Assembly: GCF_016859285.1 (NCBI RefSeq)
Contig: NC_053417.1
Coordinates: 16,214,706 to 16,278,705, forward strand
Direction: 5' to 3'
DNA length: 64,000 nucleotides
From: Xiphias gladius
Lineage: Eukaryota; Chordata; Actinopteri; Istiophoriformes; Xiphiidae
A program made the position numbers and the translations under genes. This document shows, piece by piece, positions 39,201 through 53,910 of this stretch. Position 1 is the stretch's first letter, and each line of letters starts with the position of its first letter. The notes beneath the pieces are model-generated. The model saw only the letters and a list, made by a program, of their open reading frames with translations. It had not been told where the DNA came from and made no database searches.

Positions 39201-41673
39201 ATAATCTCAGCGACTTCTACTGTGGCATGATTGTTGGTGCCGGATGGGCTGGTTTGAGTGTTTCTGAAGCTGCTGATCTGGTATTTTCAAACACAACAGT
39301 CTCAAGAGTTTAGTTAAAATGGCGTGGAAAACAAAAAATATCCAGTGAGCAGTAGTTCTGTCGATGGAAACGCCTTGTTGATGAGAAAGGACAGAGGAGA
39401 ATGAGCAGAATGGTTGGAGCTGACAGAAAGGCTATGGTAGCTCAGATAACCACTCTTTACATCTGTGGTGAGCAGAGAAGACTCTCGGAATGCACAACAC
39501 GTTGAACCTTGAGGAGGATGGACGGCAACTGCAGAGGAACATGTGAGGGTCCAGTCCTGTCAGCCAAGAGCAGAAATCTGACGTTGCAGCAGGCACCAGC
39601 TCACCAGCCTGGTTTGATAAAAACTGGATTTCAGCTGAAGCACACAGATGCTAGGGTCTGAATTTGAATCCATGGACCCAATCTTCCAAGTGTCAACAGT
39701 CCAGGCTGGTGGTGGTGGTGTAATGGTGTAGGGATGTTTTCTTGGCACACCTTGGGCCCCTTAATACCAATACCAATCAATCATCATTTGAATGTCACAG
39801 TCTGAGTGCTGTTGCTTACCATGTGCCTCCCTTTATGGCCACAATTTACCATCTTCTAATGGTTACTTCCAGCATGATAATGCAGCATATCATGAAGCAA
39901 AAGCCGTTTCAAACTGGTTTCATGAACATGTCAACGAGTTCAGTGAACTTCTGTGGCCTCCCCATTTGCCAGATCTGAATCTAATAGAACACCTTTGGGA
40001 TGTGTTAGAACGGGGAGACTGGCGGCATGAATGTGCAGCTGACAAATCTGCAGAAATGATGTGATGCAATCATGTCAACGTGGACCAGAATCTCAAAGCC
40101 ATGTTTCCAGCATCTTGTGGAATCCATGCCATTAAGAAACGAGACGGATTTGAGGGCAAAGGGAGGAACTACCCAGTATTAGTATGGTGTTCCTAAAAAA
40201 GTGCTCAAGGAGTGTAGAATGTAATTCAATACCTGTTACACGGGTATATGGGTCGAAGAATGATGGAAAACAAACAATAAGGCCTAAAATGACTTCTTAT
40301 GTACATTAAGTTATTGAAATTTGTATCAAATTTCTGTCAGTACTTCCCAGCTGTATATAACAATAACTCCTACTAATATAATTAATACGACCCAGACGCA
40401 TGTATGGATTACTGAACAGACCCATGAGGCACGGGCCCGTGGGCCACAGCCTCTGTATGAAATGACATTTCAGATTTTTTGTTTTCAAGTCACGGTGCTC
40501 AGCTGGAAGACAACAAAGACAGGCAAAGCTATTCCGGAGACAAGACAACCACAAAGGCACACAGAACGATTTGCAGAATCTTCAAACACTCTTCTGTCTG
40601 ATGAAAATAAGATTAACACGTAAACCAAGCTGCGACCCTTCAGAAAAACAAATAGTTAACAATAGTCCCATTTCTGTCCCAGTTTGTGCCTCTCATGCAT
40701 TAGGCTGTATGTATCATCCAGTCACAGAGGAAACTATCGGCTCCTCTAACAAATAATGAACCAGTGATGTCTGATAAGCCCAGAAGGTCGTTTAAGATCA
40801 CTTACTGCTGTTCTGGAGCTATGTCCAGAGTCCTCAAAGACTCCCATTCACGGTTAGAGTCTTTTTCGACGACGCGAAAACTCACAACAAAAACAAAAAC
40901 AGAAACAACAACAACAACAACAACAACGCAATGCAGCGGTGGGCCAGTAAGTTTAGTGTTCACCTGCTGTGGATACATGACTGTGGAGAAGAAGATAACG
41001 GGTATAAAAAAGAACTTTTGATTTCCCTCTGCTGAAGACAACACTGAAGGTAGCCTGTGATTCACAGCATCCGGGTAACTCTAAGGGGAAAGCTCAGGTA
41101 AACTTAAATGACAATCTTTAGCGACAGATTCTCCGTTTTTCCGCACCGCTTGTGGTCGTGAATGGGTGTTAATACATAGTTATAAAGCCCCAACGTTGTT
41201 TAAAATCCACTTTCAGATTTGTGAAACCCTTATTTTATTTGTGAAGGCAAAAAAAAAAAAAAAGAGAGAGAGAGAGAGAGAAGAAAACCATTACTTTCTC
41301 CATCAAGACCACATCAGACCAGAACCACTTCAAAAACACAATATCTTAACTAGATTAACCCTGAGAAGCAAAATACTGTTTAAAACACAGTTTCAGATTT
41401 ACCTTTTTTTTTTTAAAGTCTAAGTGTATTAGTTTTTGATCTAGACCTGATCCTGATGGGAAAAAGTGGTGAAATCGCCTTAGTTAGCTGGCTGTGACTC
41501 ATAATGTGAATTATAAGACTATAAGACACGGTGTGATGTTGATACCAAAGCGTGTTTTTTTTTTTTTTTTTTTTACATCACCTTTCTCTCTTCCAGGGTG
41601 TTACGGCAAAAACTTTGGTCCCAAGGGATTCGGATACGGGCTGGGCGCCGGGGCGCTGGCGCACACTCAGTAG
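36246..41673 (+). CDS. csrp1: cysteine and glycine-rich protein 1 (two LIM domains)
   Basis: Five coding exons: 36246-36354, 37262-37430, 37516-37645, 37734-37830, 41597-41673. They join in phase into 193 codons plus stop, the length of mammalian CSRP1. The protein binds alpha-actinin and zyxin on actin filaments and acts with SRF in smooth muscle. LIM1 (residues 9-60) has ligands C9, C12, H30, C33, C36, C39, C57, C60. Next comes the CRP glycine-rich stretch [15 protein letters not shown], with the K-K-Y-G-P-K nuclear-localisation-like motif. The linker HRPTTNPN follows, and LIM2 starts at CPRC and ends with [20 protein letters not shown]. Anomaly: LIM2 reads WHKVGCFTC where family members read WHK-CF-C, so the His and next Cys are three residues apart instead of two. 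All splice sites are GT-AG. Downstream of nav1 and head-to-head with it, as in mammals. Confidence 0.95.
39054..40214 (+). mobile_element. degenerate Tc1/mariner transposon
   Basis: 1161 bp with terminal inverted repeats: the left end is CACTCCACACTTTATTAGGA,ACACC, and the right end reads GGTGTTCCTAAAAAAGTGCT,CAAGGAGTG. Both are flanked by TA, the expected target duplication (39052-39053 and 40215-40216). A decayed transposase frame survives at 39792-40064 and includes YFQHDNA (second catalytic Asp) and [15 protein letters not shown] (catalytic Glu), the DD34E signature. The 5' half of the gene is also recognisable at DNA level (for example TGGCATGATTGTTGGTGCC) but is broken by indels. It lies in csrp1 intron 5 in the same orientation as the gene. 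I recognise this family as abundant in teleosts. Not able to make active transposase. Confidence 0.85.
39792..40064 (+). pseudogene. Tc1-like transposase remnant (C-terminal DDE part)
   Basis: About 90 codons with the DNA-cleavage motifs FQHDNA and [20 protein letters not shown]. The upstream half of the gene is present in other frames, so the coding sequence is interrupted. Part of the element at 39054-40214. Confidence 0.8.
40905..40927. repeat. (CAA)n microsatellite
   Basis: Short run of ACAACAACAACAACAACAAC in the csrp1 last intron. Confidence 0.85.
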
Positions 41674-42086
41674 AGACCAGCGGGATCCCCGTTGGCTGGT
41701 TTCCAGAGCGCTGCACTACTGCCTTCCTCCTGCAGAGGGCGGACTGCCGCCAGTAAACATACACCTGACAATCACACGCTTGATTGAAAAGCTGCGATTT
41801 ATAAACTGTACGGTCGAAAAGATACCACCATCTTAGTCGATTATTCGTGCTGTTACAGTAAATCTTTACCCCTGCACCATACTTATTACTCCATTACCTA
41901 TCTACTCAAAGCTGCACTGCTATTTTGCACTATCTGCTCTCATTGAGTTGTAACATCCTCTTCTTATTGTGAGGCTGTTCTCCTCTCTGTACATGAAATC
42001 TCAGTATCGCAAGATTCACAACAGTCTGTGTAATACAGTAAATGCTGCTCGTTTCTATGTTACGCCTTCCAGACAGCATGGCAATC

Positions 42087-42092
42087 AATAAA
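42087..42092 (+). terminator. csrp1: csrp1 polyadenylation signal
   Basis: AATAAA about 410 bp after the csrp1 stop at 41673, with a T/G-rich stretch shortly downstream (ATGATTTTAGTGGCAGTTTTTTT). It gives a 3' UTR of about 430 bp. Confidence 0.7.
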
Positions 42093-43196
42093 ATGGAAAG
42101 ATAATGATTTTAGTGGCAGTTTTTTTCCGTAACCCGTGCAAAAAATTATAGAAGAAGATGTGAGTGAAACTGTGTGTTCATCTGTGAGTAAGGAACAGGG
42201 AAGAAAAGTAGTTTGGAGGGTGATGTTCTGTGTTTAAGTTTCACGAAAGGACACGTGTTCGTTGAATCCATTCCCCACATAACATTACAGTGACACACTG
42301 GGGCCGGGGCTGCGTGAGGTGAGTCTGGTATATTGTAAAAGTGGCAGAATCCATGCTTCACTCCACCCACAGAGCTCATCTGTCACATTAGAGCCATTTC
42401 ACCATCAAGGATGTGAAGATTGACAAAAAGAATTTAAAACGCCGTCATTAAGCTTTCTCTCGTGCAGAGGCTACGGGGAATTGAAACCTCAGAGGAATCA
42501 GCAGGGCTTTGAAGTTTGTTTATGAAAACGTAACCAGTTTCTCCACTTAATGCTGCTTTTACCTTTGTGACATTCACGTTACTTTCAGCAGGTTCAGACA
42601 CGGTATATACAGTATGGCACAGAAAAGGAAATGCCAGCCTCCAGCACTTCCTTGCTGATACACTAAACAAATGAAACGTTTAACAAACAGAGATGATTAG
42701 TAACTGACTGATAATTCATCCATCTACCTGCTCAACAAAAACATTTCTTCCCTGCACTTTGTTTCTCTCGCACTCACTCAAGTGCAATTACACATTAAAA
42801 ATTTGACTCCTTTATCCACCCTTGCCTCCCACTCACATTCCAGCTCTCAAGGAGAGGCAGGAGAAAGCAGCTTGTCATAAACACTCTTTGGAGCTAAAAT
42901 GGCTTTAACTAACTTGTTTCTTTGAGTTTCTTTAATAGTGACAAGTGTGTGTAGCAGCTTTTTTCCTGAGCAGGTACACTCGGACCTAAGGGGGAGCTGG
43001 GTTGAACCCACCTACCTGTATTTCTGTGAAAACAAAAACACCATTCACCGACTGACTCACACACACGCACACACACACGCACAAGCACACACACAGGCAG
43101 GGAATCTCGTCAACAGCCCGCCCGGATTTCCTCATGCCGTCACCGGGAGGAGGCGGTGTGCTATGGTTGAAAGGGGAGAAGGTCCACAGAAGAGCC

Positions 43197-43216
43197 GGGC
43201 ATGTTCAAACATATCC
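43197..43216 (+). promoter_or_regulatory. phlda3: p53 response element upstream of phlda3
   Basis: GGGCATGTTC followed with no spacer by AAACATATCC. The first half fits RRRCWWGYYY exactly; the second has one mismatch (A in place of core G). PHLDA3 is an established direct p53 target in mammals, with its site near the promoter, so position (about 280 bp before the ATG) and identity agree. Sequence-level prediction. Confidence 0.6.
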
Positions 43217-43490
43217 AGGCAGACCAGCCTACCGAGCTCCACGGAGCACTGTCATCGCGCACGGGTTGGATTTAGTCACACAGACTATATGAGTTCTTAT
43301 GTAGGCTGTCATTACCAATGCCGTAGCTCAGACCGATGTGTTTTGTTCCGTTTTCGTGTTTTTTTTTCTGAGGGACACATCACACTGATAACACACGAGA
43401 TGTGCATTTAAGCGATTGGTCTTGAGACGCACCCCTGCTTAAGACTCTCAAGGTTTTGGCTCGGTCTGAGGACTGTGGCTCAGCGCGGCC

Positions 43491-43913
43491 ATGTCTCTCC
43501 CGGCCAAAGTGATGAGAGACGGGCTGCTGGAGAAGCGCAGCAGCGGGCTCCTCCAGCTGTGGAAGAAGAAACGCTGCGTGCTCACCGAGGAAGGGCTGCG
43601 CCTGCACAGCTGCAAAGGCGGCGACGGTGATGCTCCAAGATTGGCGTGGACCTCCAAGGCCAAGGAGCTCCGCTTTGAGCGCATGGTCACGGTGGACTGC
43701 GTCGAGTACAAGCGGGGGCTGGTGTACTTCACCGTGGTCATGGCTACGGGGAAGGAAATTGACTTTCGGTGTCCCCAGGACGGCACGGCGTGGAACGCGG
43801 AGATCGCTTTGGCACTGGTGCGCTATAAGAACCTGCAGGCCGTGCAGACCGGGAGGAACCGACACCTGTCGTCAGCGCACCTGGGCAGCACTGGGGAGGA
43901 TGAGGAGCTCTGA
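43491..43913 (+). CDS. phlda3: pleckstrin homology-like domain family A member 3
   Basis: A single uninterrupted coding exon of 140 codons with a good Kozak context (GCGGCCATGT). The protein is essentially one PH-type domain: GLLEKRSSGLLQLWKKKRCV at residues 11-30, VDCVEYKRGLVYFTV in the middle, and IDFRCPQDGTAWNAEI and ALVRYKNLQAVQT at the end. PHLDA3 binds membrane phosphoinositides and competes with Akt, lowering survival signalling. Compared with human PHLDA3 (127 residues) there is extra sequence in the loop around GGDGDAPRLAWTS and an acidic tail GEDEEL. After the stop the sequence GAG|GTAGGT forms a donor, matching a 3' UTR intron just behind the stop codon in this family. The p53 site at 43197 supports the assignment. 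Confidence 0.95.
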   Translation: MSLPAKVMRDGLLEKRSSGLLQLWKKKRCVLTEEGLRLHSCKGGDGDAPRLAWTSKAKELRFERMVTVDCVEYKRGLVYFTVVMATGKEIDFRCPQDGTAWNAEIALALVRYKNLQAVQTGRNRHLSSAHLGSTGEDEEL

Positions 43914-45670
43914 GGTAGGTCTTCCACGGGGAAGGTGAAAGGTGGAATAGACGCTTTTTGTCCTAAAATGTAGCCTATAGATTTGAGAGGGCTCTTCCAT
44001 TCATTTACCGTATTAAGGCTTAAATGTTATTTTTGGGGTTTAGGGGACAGTGTAACACCACACCCTCCCGTAGCTCAGCGTGGGACATCTCAGGTACACT
44101 GTCGGAACCTACTTTGTGTCTCTGAGAGCGACAGTGAAACACATGTCAAAGCATCACTTAAACCCCTCAAGGGTAAAGGCATATTTTTTCCCTTCCAGCC
44201 AGAGGTTCTCAACCATTTGCTATCAAAGACTCAAAAGACTCCAAATAGTGCAGCAGTGGATATCTCCCCCTCTGTGGTTGAGTGGGGCTGCTAATGGCTG
44301 AAACAAGATGGTGCAGTGATTGGATGGAATGAAAACATCCAGACTCTTGGGGATGAGGTGTCACATGGCTGAGAAGCGAATAAGCCTCAGGTTACAATCA
44401 TGCCAAAGGTTATTTACGAGTAGCACTTCAGTGTTTAGATGTTCCACCGTGGAGTCAAAGTCATGTCACTGTTTCCTTACAATGGTCATGGCTTTACCGC
44501 ACCGCAGTCTCCTTGGGACACAAACCCACCCTCACTTGAAGACATAATTACGATGCAATACGAGCCTCCAAAATAACATCTGCCTGCCTCTCCCTCACTA
44601 GGCAGCCAAGTATTTTTAAACACACACACACACACAAATACACACATAGCCACCCCACACACACTCTTATGTATTTAACTGACATGAGGACAATTGACCA
44701 TGTGGTTTCAACTGAGCTAAGTGCCCCATATATCTTTTCAGCTCTTCAATATTTAGGATGAAATCATGCCATCATATGACAAGAGTGTTATTGGCTGAAA
44801 CTGGTTACTGAAATCTCAGATGTGCATGAACTGAGTGTGTAAGTCTGAACTATGAGCTCACAGTCCAGGAATCCCCAGCGATGCTTCCTTAAGAGAGCGG
44901 CAGTAGTGCCCAAATTAACTTAGTAGCTGTGGTAACAGTGTAATATAACTCACTACAAATGCACTTTGTAGAACACCATCAGCATCATCAGTGCCCAATG
45001 TAAAAAATGACAACTGAATATTAAAAATCTGCTTTTCTTTCCCAAGACTTTCTATTTTCCTGGGAGTAAACCAATCAGAGTGGAGAGGGGTAGAAGACAC
45101 CAGATCCATCGGATTGATTCTGTGGTGCACGGCATGATGGGATATACAGAATGGCCATCAGTGACTATGGATTAATGGACTGAGAACAAGTGTTGCAGAC
45201 ACTCTTCTTGTATTCCTATGAGCTTATTTACACTGTCATAGAAAGCACAGGAATCTGAAATACTGTAACCATGGATATCTTTTTTTCTGTCATGACCCCA
45301 TTTCTTGAGGTCAATGTGGAGATTGCTGCATAAGGAAAAGATGGCGTTGCTTGGACAGAAACTGTGGAGCCAGGACAATGTTTACACCTGTGCCTTGATG
45401 TTTCAAAAATGTCTCCTATTTTGGGTATATTTTCCCAGCAATTTCTAACATTGCTGAAACAGGAGTCACTTTGTTTCTTCAGTCTTACATTGGATAGAAA
45501 CACATCGCCATTCGACTGGCTTTGAAAACTTTTGTAGACTGAACAGATCTGGATGTTTTTCCAAAGCTGAACATGAAGAACAAGTATTTTGCTCATATTC
45601 ATTGCACATTGTATTCTATATATTTGCTGAAACCATGTATAGCATTATGCACTTAAAAAGACAAAATAAA
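43914..45670 (+). other. phlda3: phlda3 3' region (probable 3' UTR intron and 3' UTR)
   Basis: The stop is followed at once by a GTAGGT donor at 43915. No coding exon is seen in the next 1.8 kb. The first good AATAAA on the plus strand is at 45665-45670, with a T-rich stretch after it, which could end a second, untranslated exon. The acceptor is not identified. Confidence 0.4.
45665..45670 (+). terminator. phlda3: candidate phlda3 polyadenylation signal
   Basis: AATAAA followed by TTTTTTCAGT. First strong signal downstream of the phlda3 stop. Assignment to phlda3 rests on position only. Confidence 0.4.
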
Positions 45671-46960
45671 TTTTTTCAGTAATCCCAAAGTGCTGACATA
45701 TTTTACCTAAGTTCCTATTCTCGTGCAATGCTTCAGTTCTATACACTGGAGCATATAATGTCTCTCAGAGCAAAACAGTCAGCTGCAATTTATTTTAGGT
45801 TCAGACCATTAATTGCTAAGCTCATGTGTTTCCAGTTGTGGTGTAACCACACTGTTATAGCCTCTGGAAAATACACACACCCCAGACACATGGACGCACG
45901 CACTGTGGCCAGGACACCTTTTGTTCTGAGCGGTGTGGACGACTAATGAGAAGCTGAGTGAGCCTGAGGCATGTGCACACCAAGATCCACCCACACACCC
46001 ACACCCAGCATGAAATTCAGCAAGGTCTCAGCATCAGCAGACACTCGTTAGTAAGGACTAGCATATAATGTTCATTCAAGCTCTGTTTGTGTGTGTGTGT
46101 GTCAGGAATATGGCAGTCTGTGTATGAGCTGTGTGTGATTGTGGAGCTCAGTGCAGGTCACGGATAAAGGGCTGATTGTGAAGGGACTTCTCTCGTTGCT
46201 ATGGAAAACCCCAAAGCTAGCCACACCGCATGAGTCAGCAAGGGGGCCAGGAGCGCTGCAGGGAAAGAGACACCCAGTGATGGATCATTTTACTGAACAT
46301 TGTGTGTGTGTAGGCAGGTGTAAATACACAGAATACTGAATGTGAAGGAGAACTGTGGAAAAATGTGAGTGTGTATGTGCTCGTTTGTGGTTATGTGCAG
46401 TGCGTCCTAAAACTCCAGTCCTACAGAGTTTGTGTGCTCACACTACTCAGTGGAATGCCCTTTCTAAACATCATGTCCAGGGGATCTGGTTTTCTCAGCA
46501 GATAAACACACACACTGACCTGCAATTTCATAAACCAAATGCTTGAACACGGGCCAATCTAGAGTTGATTGCATATTTGTCAGAACAGGACTGACAATGT
46601 TTGCCTTATTTTGACACCGATGTTGTCGCGAAAAGGGCAGTCCCCTGATAAGCTGGTCAGTGCTTGTAGAAACAGGAAATGCATGTGCATACTTCTTTGA
46701 CCAGGACTCAAAAATAATCTTCAAAATGCTGCTGAGCTGCTGTCTGCTGTGTGAGTGTTAAACCACTAGAGGTCTGTCTCTCTCCTGTTAAGTGGAGAGA
46801 AGTTCCTGCATGGCTCTGTGTGTGGGCGAGACTTCCTTGGTGGTTTGCACATCTAGGTCTTTGGTAAGTCTTAATGTAGTGCAGGATTCTTTTTGCTTTA
46901 TGATTAAAACTAACTAAGCCAACATCTCGGTTGTCTTGTGTACGTAATTTTTATCATGAG

Positions 46961-46968
<8 letters not shown>

Positions 46969-46993
<25 letters not shown>

Positions 46994-46996
46994 TTT

Positions 46997-47052
<56 letters not shown>
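46969..47052. repeat. (GT)n microsatellites separated by TTTTTATG
   Basis: Two GT arrays interrupted by a short T-rich piece. Intergenic. Confidence 0.95.
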
Positions 47053-47056
<4 letters not shown>

Positions 47057-48349
47057 TCATCCCACTAACATATACTTTACCCCCTCCTAACTAGTTATAA
47101 AGTTGAAATACCATATCGATGGGAAATCTCTCATAGTTTTTCTTCTTGAAAGTTCTTGGAATTTGTTGGATCTTGATCTGTTAACTCAGATGTGCCACAT
47201 TCTCACAATATTCACTGTATTTATAAGCATTGAATTTGATCTACAGTCTAGAAAAAGGTAAAGCCAAAAAATCTCAGCAGACAAAAATTAGACAGCTTGA
47301 AAAACCCAGCAGAAGTGGAAAAAAAAAATACAGGAAATATAAACAAAAGAACAACAAAAGCAGAACTGTCTTGTTAAAATATGCATGAAATGAAAAGTAT
47401 CATGATAACATCTTATAAATGGCATCATGGCAATTTGGTCATTACCACAATAGTACAGTAAAAATCCCATCACCTGTTAGCATAATAAAACAGCCCAGTT
47501 TAATAGCTAGGAAAACTAAACACTGAGCATACACCTTGAACTTTTAAAAAATATTTATTAAATGCACATCATGATATATGCTCCCAATACTTTTTGTTGT
47601 AGAAAATGCACCACATCATATAAATGTGACACTGTCGTGATGGTGCATCAGAGAACAAATTACAAAATTCCCTTAGTGACAATCCCTTTGAAAAGAAGAA
47701 AATTCCTCAAACCGTCATCATGACACGTAACATGACATGTCCGTATAGTTTTTTCCATCATGGTACAATGCTGTACCTCACTGAAGAACATTGCTCTCTT
47801 GGACTGAGCCTTCCAGGTCGAATGTCCTCCCAGGCTAAAATGTGCCCCGCAAACTGTCCCTACTCAGGTCTATTCATTTGCAGATGTTAAGGTCTAAAAA
47901 GCCTTTTTGACCATGTAAATTGCAGCTAAATTTAAATATTTACTTTGGGAATTTGACTCTTAGATGAAACATGAGCATTTTGTATGTGTCTCAACTCATT
48001 ACAATTGAAAATGTAGGTCTGTGTATCACTATGTTTGCAAATCAGAGGTGGAAAAACACCTTATCAGTAAGCATTAACAGCTTTAATTTAGTATTGCATA
48101 TTTGTCAGTCATTTGGAAGTATAGCAGCTGCCAATCCTGTGTTTTGAATTTTGTTGGTGAGGCTACCCTTTCATTTTCATTTGGGTCGCAGGCGGTGTCC
48201 TGAAGTTTCATTTTGTCTGTCAAGAGTGTTTGTCTGGGAGGCTTAATACAAGGCCAAATTTTCCCAAGGGTGTCCTTACAAGCATCACTTGCATTTTGAT
48301 CTGGCCGTTGAGATTTAGGTATGGGTAAACAAGAGTCTACACTGACACT

Positions 48350-48977
48350 GGCAGAGCTGTAAGCCTGTACTTAGGCACAGCAATACTTTGAACCTAATGC
48401 TAATGTCCGCCTGCTAACATCGTCAAATGATAATGTTAACATGCTGGACTTTTAGCAGGTACACTGTTCGCCGTGTTAACTATCTTAGTTTAGCATGTTA
48501 GCACGTTAGCACAGTTAACATTTGCTAATTAGCAATTAACACAAAGTACTTCTGAGGCTGATGGAAATGTCATTAGTCTTGCAGATGTTTGACTGTAAAC
48601 AAAAGTACTGGACAAAGTGAAATTTTGACCTGAAGATGGCACTAGAGTACGAGTCAAGTGATCATCATAATCCTTTGGATTAATAATTTGAGAACCACTT
48701 ATGTTTCTACAAAATTTACTGGCAATCCATTTATTAAATGTTGAAATATTTCAGTGGATAACAAAAAAAAAAAAAAACTGCAGCAGGTGCTGAAGGAAAA
48801 GTCAGGGGATCACCAAAGTCACTAGGATTCATCTTCTGGGGACCATGCATGTCTGTACAAAATGTCATTGCAATGCATCAAATAGTTGTTGAGATATTTC
48901 AGGCTGGACAAAAATGATGGACCGATAGACCAAAGTTGCCATCCCTAAAGACATGCCACTACTGTGGCTAAAAATAA
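48350..48977. repeat. long dispersed repeat (fuller copy)
   Basis: Starts with a run of GCTAA/GTTAGC motifs (GCATGTTAGCACGTTAGCAC), continues with AAAGTACTGGACAAAGTGAA, GGGGATCACCAAAGTCACTA, GGATTCATCTTCTGGGGACC, CAAATAGTTGTTGAGATATT, TCAGGCTGGACAAA, and ends near CTGTGGCTAAAAATAATG. The same order of blocks is found at 59030-59445. I recall it as one of the common repeats of teleost genomes; class not assigned. Confidence 0.65.
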
Positions 48978-51553
48978 TGTATAACAACATAGAGGACTGC
49001 AGTCATTGTGACTTCTTTGTCTTCCAGCACCTCCTAAGTATCTGCTTTCTTCTCACATTTTAATTTAGTTTCAGTTCCCTTCTTAGACAATCTTTGAGCA
49101 GTAGGAACATTACAGACTCTTGCCTGTAGTTCATCATCTAATTTGCATTCATCCTCCTGCGTTGTGCGAGGCCAAAGCTTCAGGCTGTAACTGCTGGGCC
49201 CTGGTTTATAATAAATCTGCGGGAGACAAATGGACAGAGCAAGATTAGACAGTAAGAGAGATGGGCTCGACTAATAATAGCCTCCACTAACAAGAGAGAA
49301 AGAGAGAACGAGACAATGGGTGGTGCAGTTAAATAGAGAGACAGCAAATTGTTGGCCTCATGTTTGATCTGTCCATCCTGCCTCTGCTGTCGCATCTATC
49401 TCCTGCTTCTGACACTGGTAAGGTCCCTTCATGATATGGTCTATAAAGCTTTTCAGGTGTGGTGTTCTTCCTTTTGTGCATATATGGTACACAAACTGAA
49501 TGAATAGGAGTTTAAATAGATATACATTTGTCTGGTCCAACCATTTATTTGCTGACAATATGCCTTGTAGACTCTAACAAAATCTTCAAATAATTCTGGA
49601 TTTAATTGTTTATATAATGGAAATGTAGTTGCCTTCAAACAGATCTAGCAGAAGTGCAGACTGCTTTTCTTTGAGGGGGATCATGGTACAGTATATAATA
49701 TCAGTCCAGTAAACAGGGACATTAATAGAGGTGTACAAAACTTTGAAGTATTTTAATGTAATTTTGTTAGTAGCATGATTTAGACCTTGGGGCTGTAACG
49801 CTTCCTAAACCATAACTGCATTAACCAGAACACTCGGATTAACTGAAGTAATACAAACTAGGTGGTTGAAATCTGTAGCCAGAGCAGCTCTGTTCAAATC
49901 CAAGGCTGACATGAACTTTCCAGAAAAGTTTGGGCTGTTTTTTTGCATTGCCAAGTTGGCTGCACCACAGAGGCTCATAAGCATCCATGAGCTACTGGTG
50001 GTAAACCCCTGATCCAGGCTGGGCACCCCAGAGAACAATCACCCTCCACAGCTGTCTATCAGATGTCCCCTGGTCTATTTGGGGAGCCAGACCACTCTAA
50101 ATTCCTCTCTCAGATAATCCTGAGGAGAAAGATGGGGATGAGAGACGGGAGAGTTGGATGAGGGATGGCTATCAGTCTGGAATTTTCCTAATCCGCTGGA
50201 GCAGCTTGTAACCCCATCATGCTGGGAGGTCTTAGGTGACGTTATTCGCAACTCAAACCAACTTGTAAAATGAGAGAGGGACATAAAGAGAGAAAAGATG
50301 AGATAATGTTAGGCAGAGAGGGGGTGAGTGCTGTTAATTGTTTGTCGATTTGATAAAGGCCAGGAGGGCATGAGACTGAGGGTGAGGAGGGGAAGATACA
50401 GTGATGACAAAAATGAAAACAATACTATAGGGATGAGTTGACAAGACGAATTAAGTAACTTAAAATGCAGTCTCACCTAAAGCCCTGTTAAATGTGTCAC
50501 ACTTTTCATGTTCTACATTTGGTAGACAATATTCCCCGGGTGAAGCTCCACTCCACAGTCAGCAAGGTCTGAGAATTCCTCTGAAAAACTGAGACAGTGA
50601 CTCCTGGAAAGACATGCTGCTGTTGAGTTGCTGTAATGTAAATTTTAGATGCACCACAAACGAAATTCTATACACCTGTCAAAACCTCAATGGCCTTAAT
50701 ACTAGACTTACAGCTGGATTTAAGGATGCTAAGGATGTCTTTTTTTCCCCCCGTTTTGTCCCACATTAATTTTAGCTTTGTATTTCAACATTTTATCCAT
50801 TGCATTGCATTACGTTTAGCTGACGATATTTATCCAACTATTTCAATTGTATATCAATAACTTTAACCTGACTTTTTTAACTATTTACTTTTAGCTGTAT
50901 ATTTTAACCATATATTCATTATTTTCATCTAACTATTTCAACCGTTTATCTATATTTTTAGCTAACTGTTTCAATATCTCTGCTTGCTTGCTAACTAGTT
51001 TTCATGTATAAAACAGGGTGTTCAGTGTTATGGCTGACTCAGAGCGTATATATGGTGTAGATACATAACTTTTAAAATCAAATTTTAATATCTATTTTTT
51101 CAAATTAGTTGAGCTACTCCGCAATCTTTCCACAGACCCCAAAAATAACTCTTCAAGTACCCTCTGTGAAGCTATGATGTTTCCACAACAAATTTCCAGT
51201 GTTTTTGGAAAGTCCCGCAGTGTTACACAGAATATAGATGCAGGGATTTTTCTTTTGCGAGCCATGAAAAGCAGAGGCCACACTTCTATAATGTGTGACA
51301 ATCAAGCGTCAAGAGAGTGTTGACCAGCGGGAGGGTGGAAGTCAATGTGAAGAGTTCTCTATGATTGGCCTGCTTACAGCTTACATATATTGTAACTGAC
51401 TCCACATTCTGAGAGAGGGCTCATAGAAAATTGCGGAAAGATGATCTGGCCCTCCAAAAGCCGATGAACAAACACTGACAACTGTTCAATGTGTGTGTGA
51501 GTGTTTGTGTCTAATCTCATCTGTCTCCCCTCCAGTGAGATCTCATCAGCAGG

Positions 51554-53910
<2,357 letters not shown>

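Larger units (their letters stand above)
37831..41596 (+). other. csrp1: csrp1 last intron
   Basis: 3.8-kb intron, much longer than the others in the gene, hosting the Tc1/mariner element (39054-40214), a copy of the TTTTCACAGCAGACATTTT motif at 38934-38953, a (CAA)n run at 40905-40927 and poly-T runs just before the acceptor CTTCCAG at 41596. Confidence 0.7.
45700..51535. other. phlda3-tnni1 intergenic region
   Basis: About 5.8 kb containing the (GT)n arrays at 46969-47052 and the long dispersed repeat at 48350-48977. An untranslated tnni1 first exon and promoter should lie in the right part (before the acceptor at 51535) but I could not place them. The minus-strand open frames between 49180 and 50284 have no recognised protein. 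Confidence 0.45.

Noticed and set aside
48964-48977. MEF2-like site CTAAAAATAA upstream of tnni1
   Set aside because: It belongs to the end of a dispersed repeat (the same place in the second copy reads GGCCAAAAATG) and is 2.5 kb from the gene.
49180-50284. Cluster of minus-strand frames as a possible gene
   Set aside because: Frames overlap in different phases, none has a known domain, and no consistent acceptor-donor pairs join them.
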